Source of the DNA: Spongilla lacustris
Taxonomy: Eukaryota; Porifera; Demospongiae; Spongillida; Spongillidae
DNA length: 64,000 bases
NCBI GenBank assembly: GCA_949361645.1
Contig: OX442419.1
Location: 8,297,377-8,361,376, forward strand
Reading direction: 5' to 3'
Shown here: positions 45,606 through 57,055 of the stretch, piece after piece
Position numbering within the stretch: position 1 is the stretch's first letter
How the letters are laid out: each line of letters opens with the position of its first letter
The notes under the pieces: model-generated
Database searches by the model: none
What the model was told of the DNA's origin: nothing
Seen by the model: only the letters and a program-made list of their open reading frames with translations
Program-made: the position numbers and the translations under genes

Positions 45606-46415
45606 GGTTAATAACAGTTAAGTTTAGTAAATATTATTCTATGGGGGGGTTCAGGTAACACGGAAGCCTCTATGGATATGCTCCTGATCGTTGTATAGAT
45701 ATATACATGCAATCACCATGCATAGAAGCATGACTGTAACTTCGATATTACACATGCGTGCTGACTTACTTAATTCCAGTGGAGTAGTAGAAAAATCGTA
45801 CAAAGTTCAAGAGTCAGCCTTGTTGGCAAAGGTGTTCACAAGCTACTGAATCCTACGACTGGTAAAGCACTCAAGAAAGACTGAAGCCATGCATGCAATG
45901 AACGATTTCACCAAACCTGCAATAGCATCCCAGATGCATGAGTTTGGATGGATAGTGATAAATGGCTCTGCACTGCATGCAGCAAGTACCTGTCTGACAC
46001 AAGAAGCATGTTTTCTTGTGATATCATGGTACCAATCATTATTTTATGACCACACGCGGACAAGCTAAATCGTAGTTGCATGCACATGAATTTTCATACG
46101 TGTTTACCTTTCATTGAAATGAGAGTCTTTAGTAATAACTAATTAGCTGCTCTGCACACAACGTAACTACCCAAATAAGCAATTAGTCTTGTACACTTGT
46201 GCCAATTAGATTTTACAGATCAAATCGTTCACATGCATGCAAGGACGAGCGGGAACGCAGACACGCACATACACGCATGTACATGTATTATGATATATCA
46301 TGGCATGCATGACGTTTGCAAATACATGCACATACAAAACGAGTAAAGTATATGTATATCGATCCGATTTCAGTGTATTATACTTATGCTTATATATTCC
46401 AGGCCTGTATTTAAA
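45606..46415. other. Intergenic, nothing recognised
   Basis: AT-rich, with many TGCATGCA words. Short frames only. Confidence 0.5.
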
Positions 46416-46543
46416 GTGTAGGGACACTGGTGCCTAGCTAGGGTAGGACAATGGTGCCTAGGAATGAGTGTCCGGGGGACAGCGGTGCCTAGGCATGAAT
46501 GTCCGGGGGGGGGGGGGGGGGACAACCATGCCTACGACACTGG
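46416..46543. repeat. Hairpin-array relative with CTACGACACTGG end
   Basis: Reads GGGACACTGGTGCCTAG, GGACAATGGTGCCTAGG, GTGTCCGGGGGACAGCGGTGCC, then an 18-20-bp G-run and ACAACCATGCCTACGACACTGG (quoted in parts). The GTCCGGGGGACA core and the terminal CTACGACAC match the element at 30.9 kb; the A/T-rich spacers are replaced by GGTGCCTAG. Confidence 0.75.
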
Positions 46544-46807
46544 TAAAGGTAGCTGTTTATATGTATTCAATAAAGATGTGTGTTTTCATCACATACACTG
46601 GCTTATTTTTGTTACCAACATCCACTGAAATAATTAGCTCCACTGAAGAATAATATGCAGCTTCTGTGGTAAGTTTTGTTTCGTACAGTTGCACTAAATA
46701 AACATAAAGAGATTGAAATATAAAAACATGTACATGTAACAGTATTATGATAATAATAATGACACAATTTATAAAAACCAAAACACTGGATGTATATGAC
46801 AGCACAC

Positions 46808-47160
46808 AAGGGCTCAGCTGGAGCATTCTCTCTCACTAAGATCGGGCTTAGTCTGCTATACAAGTACTGCTTCACCCCGGCTTCACTGGAGGCCGAGCCT
46901 ACTGACAACCTCCTGCTGGTGTGATTGAAAGTTTCCTGGGCTTCTTAGTCTCCCCAACCTCCATAAGTCTCTACAGCCAGGGGAATGCACTCTCACCTAA
47001 GTTCTGGCCATTCTTGGTCATTTAATATTTGGCTGCCGAGTAACACACAGTTCAGCTCACTCACAGAATCAAGTATGGGTTGAGCAGATTCACAACTTTG
47101 GCATCAGAGGCAGCAGGTTTGCCAATGGACCATGATGGGATCAGAATATGAGGTGACAGG
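46808..47160 (-). pseudogene. Non-LTR retrotransposon reverse-transcriptase tail, degenerate
   Basis: Minus-strand reading ECIPLAVETYGGWGD-stop-EAQETFNHTSRRL and on to YLYSRLSPILVRENAPAE. The pattern PLAVE.YG.WG.EAQ followed by LY.RLS..LVR.NA matches, from memory, the extreme C terminus of LINE-like reverse transcriptases common in invertebrates. There is an in-frame TAA in the middle, and upstream material is scrambled. No polymerase core or poly-A tail was found. Confidence 0.6.
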
Positions 47161-47246
47161 GTAGGCCTGTTACCTTCAGTGACGGCCGTATCATCACTAT
47201 AAAAGTGTAAAACAATACGAATAACATCTAGGGGCGGGTGCTAAAT

Positions 47247-47505
47247 TAGCGCACGTCCATATCTTCTTCTTCACTTTCAGTACGCCTTTTATTACCCCTT
47301 GCCTCTACAAACCTCCTTGACTCTTCAAAAACGCTAGGTAAACAAATACCCGGCTTGATTCTGTTGTAGTGCTTGAATCCCTCCATTTTATAACAAATCT
47401 TTTGCTGTGGCCTCTGCCAGATACCTGCTCAACCACTCCAAGCTTTCCAATCGTTTTTTTTATTCTTCCCTACAATTGCAGTTCCAACTGTAATCGGCTT
47501 CGCCA
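47247..47505 (-). pseudogene. Decayed frame starting MAKPITVGTAIVGK, unknown
   Basis: From ATG at 47,505 the minus strand reads MAKPITVGTAIVGK. After a one-base shift at an A8 run (about 47,455) it continues IGKLGVVEQVSGRGHSKRFV IKWRDSSTTTESS, and ends among charged residues. This looks like a small beta-rich (chromo/SH3-like) N-terminal domain as found at the start of some transposases, but I cannot assign it. Frameshift or homopolymer error. Confidence 0.35.
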
Positions 47506-47686
47506 TTTTTAACTAAACCGCAGAGAAAGTCAATTTCATCAAATACCAAGTGATGGACTGCATGATAGATGCTATGATAGCAGTAGAAAAAATTATATTA
47601 CAGTTCTATTACCATTGCACTATATTTTGAAGTATATTTATGCCGTTAAAAGCTGTTTCCAAAACCTATAATACAGAATCTAGTCA

Positions 47687-47722
47687 CGTCCTACGCGTAG
47701 GACGCTAATCCTACGCGTAGGA
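47687..47722. repeat. Two perfect ACGCGT-centred palindromes
   Basis: CGTCCTACGCGTAGGACG at 47,687-47,704 and TCCTACGCGTAGGA at 47,709-47,722, separated by CTAA. Confidence 0.95.
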
Positions 47723-48612
47723 CGACGGGAGATTAAAGGTTAAATTTATTAGTCATAACACATGTCTCAATGGCTAGTGTGGCTATGGGCGTGGTCAGTT
47801 ATTAATGGTCTGTATTTTGAACACCTATGGTATATGGATCATCAAAATGTGCTATACAATGAAGTGAATGGACATGTAAATCAATCATAGAAGTCTCAAG
47901 TTCCTAATGTAATTATTACATGTTGGAAGAATGATGAATGCGAATAAAAAGGGGAGAACATTATGATATTGCTATACAGGTTATTGGCAGATTATATCAT
48001 TTAGATGTAATGTGTATTTGACCCTGTGAACCTTATAAAGAGTATCTATGTTGTATTTTATGCAATTATGACATCCTTATCTTGAATACTTTTACAGTAG
48101 CTGCATTGAGAAGTCAAGCGGTCACAGTTTTTTATAGCGTGGTCCATTCGCTTTGTTAGTTACCCGCGACGCAACGTTTGGAACGTTATAGCTTTTGAAA
48201 TAGTACCTGTTTTCCGTGGCAGAAGCATATTTTTGATGCATTCAATTTGCTCCTTTAGGCTCTGCATAAAAGTTCTAGTTTTATTAATTTATTAAAGTAC
48301 CTAATTACGTATATCGGTTACATGCTTTTATATCTGATACCAGCAGATGTTCATCCAGGAAATTCTACACCCATTGGTATAATTGGCGCTCCTTGGAACT
48401 GTTCCTATCGCGAGTTATACTCACCCAGGAAAGAAAGATGACTACTATGGACAAAATTGGGACTGGGAACAAGAACAGTACGAGCTTTTTATTTTTTTCT
48501 CTTAAAGCAAACTGTCTGGCAACATGAACAAAACATGAAAATGATCATATTTCCATTCTGTTTCGATAGCAACAGAGAGCTACACTATCCGTTTCTCGGT
48601 TCGCGAGTTACA
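47723..48612. other. Intergenic, nothing recognised
   Basis: AT-rich DNA. No domain-bearing frame and no repeat beyond dispersed short words. Confidence 0.5.
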
Positions 48613-49024
48613 TATAGACCCTTTTCATCGCGTGATCTAGTTTCATTTAAAATGATGTTTATCGTTACGGACGCCATGATGGTGCACAGCTGGTCTATGA
48701 AAAGATGACTGAAACACTATATAAACAAAGTGTTTGGAACAAATCCACTGGGATGTCAACGTGGTCATTGTAATCTTCCTGGAGATCGCAGCAATGTATC
48801 CATCCCTACGCTTCATGCGCAATTTTTAATCTCTAGGACCTTTCTTGATCACACAAATAATTCGGTAGAGCGAAGCATCTTTATTGCGCCCGGAACGATT
48901 GGAGCAGCCTAGTACTACGCACAATACCATGGCTACCTGTGCACCATCATGGCGGCTGATAATATTCATGGCAACTTTGTTATTAATTCACATGACTTGT
49001 GACGTCACATGAAAGGGGTCTATA
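48613..49024. mobile_element. MITE, TATAGACCC ends, about 412 bp
   Basis: The left end TATAGACCCTTTTCATCGCG and right end GACGTCACATGAAAGGGG followed by TCTATA are inverted repeats. A second inner pair, GACGCCATGATGGTGCA (from 48,668) and TGCACCATCATGGCGGC (to 48,957), is nearly perfect. No transposase inside. The target duplication is not evident. Confidence 0.8.
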
Positions 49025-49823
49025 CGCGGGTCGCGTTTTTTAAAATGATTTCATGATACGGCACAAATTCTATAGGAGAGTTACTACTGTTATTATTAAG
49101 ATAATCACCATAGCAACCAAATATGAGTCAATACCCTATTAATGACCCTCTATCATATCTATATAAATTGGCTGACTTCGATGATATGTGACGGTTGCTA
49201 TGGTTGTCTAATCGAATCAATTGATTGCATAAACTTTTATCATATAAATGTGAATAGAAAATTGTGTTTGTAGTGTGCATATTGTAACAGCTCTTCAGTT
49301 TTGTAGCACAAAGTGTGAAATAACAGAGGCAACAATTATACACTCCCAAAAGCGCAAAAAATTATACCAGAATGAATGGACTCAATAAATCCTGAGACAA
49401 TACAAAACTCCTTTAGGAAAACCAAAACACTAACACTGCACTTTTATCTATGTACAAGATCACAAGGCAGGCTTTGACATTGAGTGTTTGATGAAAAGTG
49501 TATATAATTAGGTAGATCTGTGATTTAAGTGTAAACTTTTATGATCCTAGGACAATAACTCTGGAATAAATTGTATTGGAAGGGAGTTGGGTTAGAGACA
49601 GTTTACTCCTGATGGGGATGGCTTACTCCCGAAGTAAATTGTCCTTGTGGGTAAGGTTTTTCCTGAGTAAAGTGTCGTAAGACAACTTAATCCGAAGTAA
49701 ATGGTCTCTGTGAGCACCTTACTCCACAGACAGTTTCCTCCATGATAGACATTGTGGCAGACTGAACAGTTTATTTTGTAGTGGAGATTTGCCTCACGGC
49801 TCTATTGTTGTATTTAGCACGGG
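49025..49823. other. Intergenic, with a TTTACTCC/GAAGTAAA minisatellite
   Basis: At 49,598-49,745 the words GTTTACTCC, GCTTACTCCCGAAGTAAATT, CCTGAGTAAAGTGT and CCGAAGTAAATGG alternate, giving several small inverted pairs. Nothing else recognised. Confidence 0.6.
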
Positions 49824-50599
49824 CTGAAGACGCCTTGTGGTGTAACGCTAAGGGGGGCACTTTGTCCTAGCCGCATTACTGTGCACACATATACATGTAT
49901 ATGTGTGGAGTTGTGTAATGTGTGGAGTTGTGTAATGAGGGTGCTTGTGCAGTATTATTGCTCAGAGTTGTCCTATCTCACTGAGGGTATTGATGTGGTC
50001 GGGTCGTGTGTTCAGTCCTTTACAGAAGACATACACATGTATATCAACTCTATCCACCTGAACCTGCTAAAGGTACATGTAGGTATTTAATACGTATAAA
50101 TGTGTAATTCCTTATTTCCTTACTTCCTGTCTACAAATCCAACATTTTAATTTATTTTAATATCCTGTAGAATTGTAGCTAAAAAAAACTGTAGATATGA
50201 TTTAGATCTGGCTATATTACTTGCTGTAACCAGATCTCAAGAGTTTCAACACACTAGAGTCAAATAATTACATGCAAACATGATACATACATATCTGAAT
50301 CCTCCATCCCCCCACCACCTCAGAAGTGAAAGTAGGGAGGAGGAGGGAACAAAAGAAAGGACTGGGAAAGGTGGGACGATGGAGAAGCAAATAGAGGAGG
50401 AAGGATGGATAGGAATGGATGGGGGAGGGAGGAGGGAAAGGATGGAGGAGGGAAAGGAGGGAGGACTGAGGATGGAAGGGCAGGGTTATATGGCAATAAT
50501 TCGTTTTCACTTTAATAATCACTATATGTATTGTTACACTTGATGCTAAATATTATTACAATTGAGATGAAATACTGTTCCTACACGTACTCCAAAGAT

Positions 50600-51392
50600 G
50601 AATGTTCAGAAATTCTGCACTACAGCAATAATAGCACTCAATACAGCACTGCTTTGCAAAATGCCAACATGGTTAGCACCTGGAAAAGTACGGCTTGTAA
50701 ATGGAAACCGCTGAGATTTCCAAACTTAGGCACACTTGCGAGCTCTGCAGGACAGTGCAGGTTAACAATCTCATCACAAATTAATCTCCATCCACTATTT
50801 GAGGGGCTGTGTTAGGGAATCCACTGTTATAGATATACTTCTGGGGTGTTTGAACTCCTGTTCGGTAAAAGCAGTAAACAGGTAAGTTGGGTGCAGGAAA
50901 AACTGCATTGATTGCAGTAATACCAGTTTAAATGCTGTACCCTTGAGGGTAGCCAATGTCGGTATACAGAGCTGCATAATCATTAGCGGTGTAGCTACGC
51001 TTTGGTGTAGTGACGAGTACAGTGTTTCCCCTGCTTAGAAGGCTTAGTGCAGTACTTGGAAATGGTTGAGCAGCATTCCTGAATTATCATATCCAAATCT
51101 GATGTAAAATCCCAAATGTCATTGATTTGTAGCAATTTGTTGGGTATATATCCAGATACGAGAAATTTCACTAATAAACCACCACCAGACCACGCCCCTG
51201 CTATTGTAAACAGTTTTCATCAGATACAAACGAGTGGCTATTATGCCAAACTATGTATGCAGCTGGGGGAAATAAGAAGTTTATCATAGTAGCACACAGC
51301 ATGGGAGGTCCTGTCTCGCTCTACTTCCTAATCAATGTTGTCTCTCAGAAGTGGAAGAACACATACATCAATGCTTTCATCCCTATACAATG
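50600..51392 (-). pseudogene. LCAT/PLA2G15-like pseudogene with internal inversion (copy B)
   Basis: Same structure as 20,790-21,556: a minus-strand C-terminal half (50,600-51,210) with frameshifts, then the catalytic-serine region on the plus strand (51,233-51,390; AHSMGGPVSLYFL can be read). Shared breakpoints show that both copies descend from one inverted ancestor. Confidence 0.9.
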
Positions 51393-51575
51393 ATATTATA
51401 TAGATCAGGCTGCACTACTTCCTGTAACTAGACCTGAAGAGTTTCATCACACTAGAGTCAAAAACAGTGTCTTCTTATGACTACATATACATGTATACAC
51501 ATATCCGAATGTGAATGAAAGGAGGAGGGAAGAAATAAATGGAGGAGTAAAGGAGGAAGGATGGAAAAGGGAATA

Positions 51576-53074
51576 CAGTGGAAACCATCACACTTGCTCC
51601 TATAATTTTTTTGTACTGTTATTTTGTTCACTTGAATATATTTCAATAACAATGAGATCAAATGGAAATCTGACAACGCAGGTATAGTGTACAACTATTT
51701 TTCAATATATACTGAAAGTTAAAAAGCATCACGTGACTATTTACTTTTGTTATTAACACTTGTTGTGACCCCAGTACAAAAAAAATTGTGAACATAATTC
51801 CTCCTCCTGTAGGCAATAGATCTTGACCATATTCGCAATGCATCTAAAGAACAAGCATTAGCAACCTTTGGCCGAGTCGGTTTTTAAGTCCGGTAAATAG
51901 TTACGGTATTATCGAGCTAGGTATGCGTTTTTAGCTCGTAAAAGCTTAGCGATGCTATTTCGTAGTACGCTCTCACTGGACTGCTATATTTCGCTTCCGA
52001 GTCGTCACATGTTAGATCTATCGCGAAATCGTACTTGGGAGGCAATAGACCCTTCTTTGCCGTTAAAAAAGTGCCATCAGAGCTGAGTACCTGAAAACCT
52101 CCGCCATATCGCGATGAATTACATTTGAAACGTCATCATTTCGTCATTTTGTATCGTGAATATATTTATAATGTGACGATAATACGAATGGATGCAAGGG
52201 ATTGTGAAAATGGTTCTTAACCTAGCGATGCTGCATCTTGCAGCCACTCACGGCGAACGTTTAGTAAATCAGTAGCATCAAATTGGGAAGCTTTATGGAC
52301 CATCAAGACATTCGCCAAGGCTAGCGTTCTATCACCCAAAGCTTCGAATCCTAGATGGCAGCTTCCAAATAGCTAATTGGGTACGCTTCCCTTCCAGCTT
52401 TAGAGTTGCCTCTTGCTTTTTGACGTTTCTTGTAACCTGCCCAATTTGATGCTATATTATCTCTGCCGATACGTCACATTATAAATATATTCACGATACA
52501 AAATGATGCAATGATGACGTTTCAAATGTAATTCATCGCGATATGGCGGAGGTTTTCAGGTACTCAGCTCTGATGGCACTTTTTTAACGGCAAAGAAGGG
52601 TCTATTGCCTCCCAAGTACGATTTCGCGATAGATCTAACATGTGACGACTCGGAAGCGAAATATAGCAGTCCAGTGAGAGCGTACTACGAAATAGCATCG
52701 CTAAGCTTTTACGAGCTAAAAACGCATATCTAGCTCGATAATACCGTAACTATTTACCGGACTTAAAAACCGACTCGGCCAAAGGTTGCTAATGCTTGTT
52801 CTTTAGATATATTGCGAATATGGTCAAGATCTATTGCCTACAGGAGAAGAAATTATGCTCACAATTTTTTTTGTACTGGGGTCACAACAAGTGTTAATAA
52901 CAAAAGTAAATAGTCACGTGATGCTTTTTAACTTTCAGTATATATTGAAAAATAGTTGTACACTATACCTGCCTTGTCAGATTTTCATTTGATCTCATTG
53001 TTATTGAAATATATTCAAGTGAACAAAATAACAGTACAAAAAAATTATAGGAGCAAGTGTGATGGTTTCCACTG
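51576..53074. mobile_element. Long-inverted-repeat DNA transposon, 1,499 bp, TA target
   Basis: Ends are CAGTGGAAACC and GGTTTCCACTG. Inverted repeats of about 603 bp each (51,576-52,178 and 52,472-53,074) flank a 293-bp unique centre. Copy A has the empty site: GGGAATAGAGGTAGG at about 21,731-21,745 against GGGAATA-element-TAGAGGTAGG here, giving a TA duplication. TA target and CAGTG ends fit the Tc1/mariner superfamily. No transposase frame was found in the centre, so it depends on another element. The TIR copies differ at only a few positions, so insertion is recent. Confidence 0.95.
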
Positions 53075-53294
53075 TAGAGGTAGGAAGGAAAGGAGGCATG
53101 GGAGAGGGAGGAGGAAAGAGGGAATTTAGGGAGGAGCGAAATGGAGGGAATTAGTACACCCAGCATTATATGGCAATGATTCGTCTTCACTTTTATAATC
53201 ACTGGATGTATTTTTACACTTGATGCTACATATACAATTCAGACGAAATACAGTTCCTACACTAGTATCACACACGAGCTACAAAGATGAATTT

Positions 53295-54378
53295 TCAGAC
53301 ATTCAGCACTACAGCATCAATAGCACTCAATACAGCACTGCTTTTCAAAATGCCAACATGGTTAGCACCTGGAAAGGTATGGCTTGTAAATGGAGACGTT
53401 TGAGACTTCCAACTTAGGCACACTTGTGAGCTCTGCACGTTAACTGTCCCATCGCCATCTCCGTTCACTATTTGAGGAGCTGTGTTAGGGAATCCATTGT
53501 CATAGATAAACTTCTGGGGTGTTTGAACTCCTGTTCCGTACAAGCAGTAAACAGGTACGTTAGGTGCAGGAAAACCTGAATTGATTGCAGTAATACCAGT
53601 ATAAATGCTGTACCCTTGAGGGTAGCCAATGTCGGTATACAGAGCTGCATAATCATTAGCGGTGTAGCTACGCTTTGGTGTAGTGACGAGTACAGTATTC
53701 TCCCACACAGATGGCTTAGGAAGCAACAATGCAGTACTTGGAAATGTGCGAGCAGCATTCCTGAATAGAATGTCCAAATTTGATGGAAAATGGCAAATGT
53801 CATCGATTTGCAGCAACTCGTTGGGAGCATATCCCGATATGAGTAATTTCAATACTAAACCACCACCAGACCACGCCCCTGCTATAGGGATGAAAGCGTT
53901 GATGTATGTGTTCTTCCACTGCTGAGTGACAACATTGTTTAGGAAGTACAGCGAGACAGGACCTCCCATGCTGTGTGCTACTATGGTAACCTTCTTATTT
54001 CCACCAGCTGCATACATAGTTTGGATCAGTGATTTGACGTTGGCATAATAGCCACTCGCTTGTAGTTCAGCTAGTGAATGTGAGAATAAACAGTACTGAG
54101 GTGACATCATATGACCATAATCACTATATTTCATACCTGGTGACAGTCTCCAGTCATACGGAGCGGCTCGTATGGTGCTACCTCGTGTGTATCCAAGTCC
54201 AGCGTAATGTCGTACCATAGTACTGAAGTATGCTCCCAATGGCAGCTGCAGGGAGCAGTCTGTTTCGATGGGGTTGGCCGCCAGATATTCTACTTTGCAA
54301 GTGTCACCAAAACCTGATACCTTTATTCCAAGTCCAGATTGATTTTGGAAACTTCTTGTTCCCGAGTTATACACCAAC
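53295..54378 (-). CDS. Group XV phospholipase A2 / LCAT-like acyltransferase, 3' exon (copy B)
   Basis: Duplicate of the exon at 21,956-23,039, also 360 codons and uninterrupted. It differs at about 17-20 residues by eye, mostly conservative (for example K/R near 56, N/D near 192, G/E near 226). Ser136, Asp309, His340, Cys278 and Cys320 are all retained. The first codon is again TTG after an AG acceptor (54,379), so an upstream exon is required here too and was not found. Function as for copy A: a secreted or lysosomal phospholipase/acyltransferase. That two long frames stay open in DNA otherwise full of indels suggests that at least one is or was recently under selection. Confidence 0.9.
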
Positions 54379-56625
54379 CTTTATACAATTTGAAAGTAGA
54401 TGTTTACATGTACATTTCCAAAAACGTAGTTACCAAAACATGTGTAAATGATGTGTGAAACACCTGTACCACACCAAACCCTGGGCTGCCTCAATATGGT
54501 CTGTGTACTGTGTATGTACATGTACTAAAAACTGGTATACTAGTAGTCAAAAAATGAATGAAACAAGATATAAAAACATTACTAAAGTAAGTGGTATATA
54601 TAGGATTTGAAGGCAATGGTGGTGTACAAAGAAAGCTAGGGAACAAGAATTATTCCTATATTTAGTAACCTAAATGTAATACCGTTGTGCAAAGCGCTAC
54701 ACCCTTGTTCCCTTCCATTTTACACCATCATTGCCTTAAAATCCTATATACCACTAACTTTCTCAGCGAGAATGTTTTCATATCTTGTATATTTAAATTT
54801 CTAGTAATCACTACGGCTCGCCCCTACAATTTCTATTCATGCATATATAGTTGCAGTACTGGGCTTAATGCCTAGCTAGCTAATTATTTAAATGCTTATG
54901 AAGATGGATTTGTTCGCTGTAATAAATTTTATGATTAAAAATTTCGGGCTCCAGCTAAATTACAGATTCGAAGAAGTGTTTCTGAATGTAAAAGCTGCAC
55001 GGAAATTTCATATGATTCTGCATCAGATAATACGCAAAATTTAATGAGTGTGGTAGCCTTAGGTACTGCCCTGTATTGGTGACCCCCCTTCCCACCACCA
55101 AGTATTTCCTTAAATGAATAAATGACATGTACATGTACAGCTGCGAGGAAAATGAAATTATGAACAGGCTGCACCACAAACAGCACTATACCACTATAGT
55201 CCATGTTCAAGCACAGATACAGGGTGTTCCGGTTCTGGACCGTCCGATAAAGGAGGAATCCTGCATACGTGATGACTCAGATGGACTGCATTGCCAATGG
55301 TGCTGCAGTATATTTAATAGAATAATTCAGAAAAAAAAGTTGGAGCTTCTTATTAGAACGGCTGGGTAAATATTCCTGAGGCATAAAGTGATTGTACTTT
55401 GTCGCTGTATCAGTATGCATGTGTATGGTACTAATGCACATCTATATGCTTCTCCGTCTATTCGGATCATTCCCGTGCACCTTTGTATCGCGATACGACA
55501 AAAAAATATCGATATCGCGATATATCGCGAATATTGTATATCGCTATGCAGGTATATCGCGGCAGCACTGCAAGACCAAACCCCCTTCCACGCACTATTA
55601 TGTATTATTGAAAACTCACTGGCAGGATTGCCGAAGGCCAGCCCGGCCTGTCAGGCCGACCTTGCAGGACAGACCTTCCAGCCGGCCTAAAAGGCCAGAC
55701 AGTCGGGACAAACCCCTTAGATTAGGGTCAACTACCGATATAGGTTTTGTCCTTATACCGTTCTTATTCATCATTATCGTTCAGTAAAAGTCATTTCTTA
55801 CCGAATATTTTTGGAAACAGTCTTTACTGATTATTGCAATATCTTGTACATGTACGTACGTACTCCCAGCTATTAAATAATTATTCACGTCAACTATAAT
55901 GCTTGTGATCACCGAATTAGTGTTATGAATAATTACTTGGAGGAAATTTTCGCACGCTACATGTTTTATGCAAGTAGTTTCTAGCACAGTAACATCAGAG
56001 CAAGGAACTGTGCATTACAGGAGCGTCTGAAACCCCTCTTGCAAAGTTCAAGGTTAAATAATATGCACGGACAGGATATCAACATTTTCAGACTGCCGGT
56101 TATATAGCGAAGACCCCGACTAAATCAATGACTGAGGGTGAGTCGGAAAGTCCACCGAGAATTTTGTTGCAATACTAATAAACCCCAATCTACTTTTTTG
56201 CCGCGTCTGACACGCACATTGCGTTATTTTATAGCATTTTGTTCTCTAATTAGTCACGCGCCATGTTGGTGCTCGCTTACTATATAAGTTATACTTGTAC
56301 ATGTATACACACTATAGTTCAGAGCGTCATATAGATGTAGATTGTTGTGAAAACTGACATTCTCTTTCTTGTTTATCAAATTTATACATATGGGTGTGGC
56401 AGACGTGCATTATTACATGGTCCCGTCCAACCGGTCGGAACCGAAGGAGCAGGGAGGGATCGCTCTCCACGATCTATAATATATTAGGTGGAGCATCGCT
56501 CCCCCAATTTTTATTTTAAATAAAGCAACGCAGAGAGCTTGTATTGAAAGAATTACAAATTAAAACGATACGTTTAAAGCCATGGCAATTAACAAGTTAC
56601 GAATGTTATTAAGCCACCTTTTGGC
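54379..56625. other. Copy B flank, no recognised gene
   Basis: Counterpart of 23,040-25,257. Small indels relative to A remove any consistently shared long frame. It contains the ACAGGGTGTTCCGG block (55,220) and the TATCGCGATA cluster (55,485-55,565). Confidence 0.55.
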
Positions 56626-57055
56626 ATGAAGCATACGCAAAGTTCCTGCATTACCGACTTATTTCGTATGAAGTCTTGTTCAGGTACACTTGTATCAACT
56701 CTTAAAGATATGACCAACGTTCGAGTTTTGGCTGATATTTTGGCAACATCTCAGGCTGTAGAGTTGGAATTGTTTTCAGAAGTGATGAAACTAATTACTC
56801 TCTTCCAATTAGTACAGCCTCCGCAGAACGATCATCGTCGGCGTTGAGACGCGAGAAAACATACTTGCATGCGGTCTATAATGACTCAGGAACGATTAAA
56901 TAACGTTACGATAATTCAGTCATGCGGTCTACAATGACTCAGAAACGATTAAATAAGGTTACGATTATTCTCTGCCACAAAGAAAGAGCGGATCTCAAAA
57001 AGCCAATGACTTTATTTCACGTAGAAGAAACGTTTTTGGTGCACTTTACTGTCTA
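56626..57055 (+). pseudogene. hAT transposase C-terminal remnant (copy B)
   Basis: Better preserved than copy A. One frame from ATG at 56,626 reads through STLKDMTNVRVLADILATSQ AVELELFSEVMKLITLFQL before shifting at the QLVQPP position. The dimerisation motif (TASAERSSSALRR) and MTQKRLNKVTIILCHKERAD follow in other frames, again around a tandem duplication of about 53 bp. Inactive. Confidence 0.85.
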
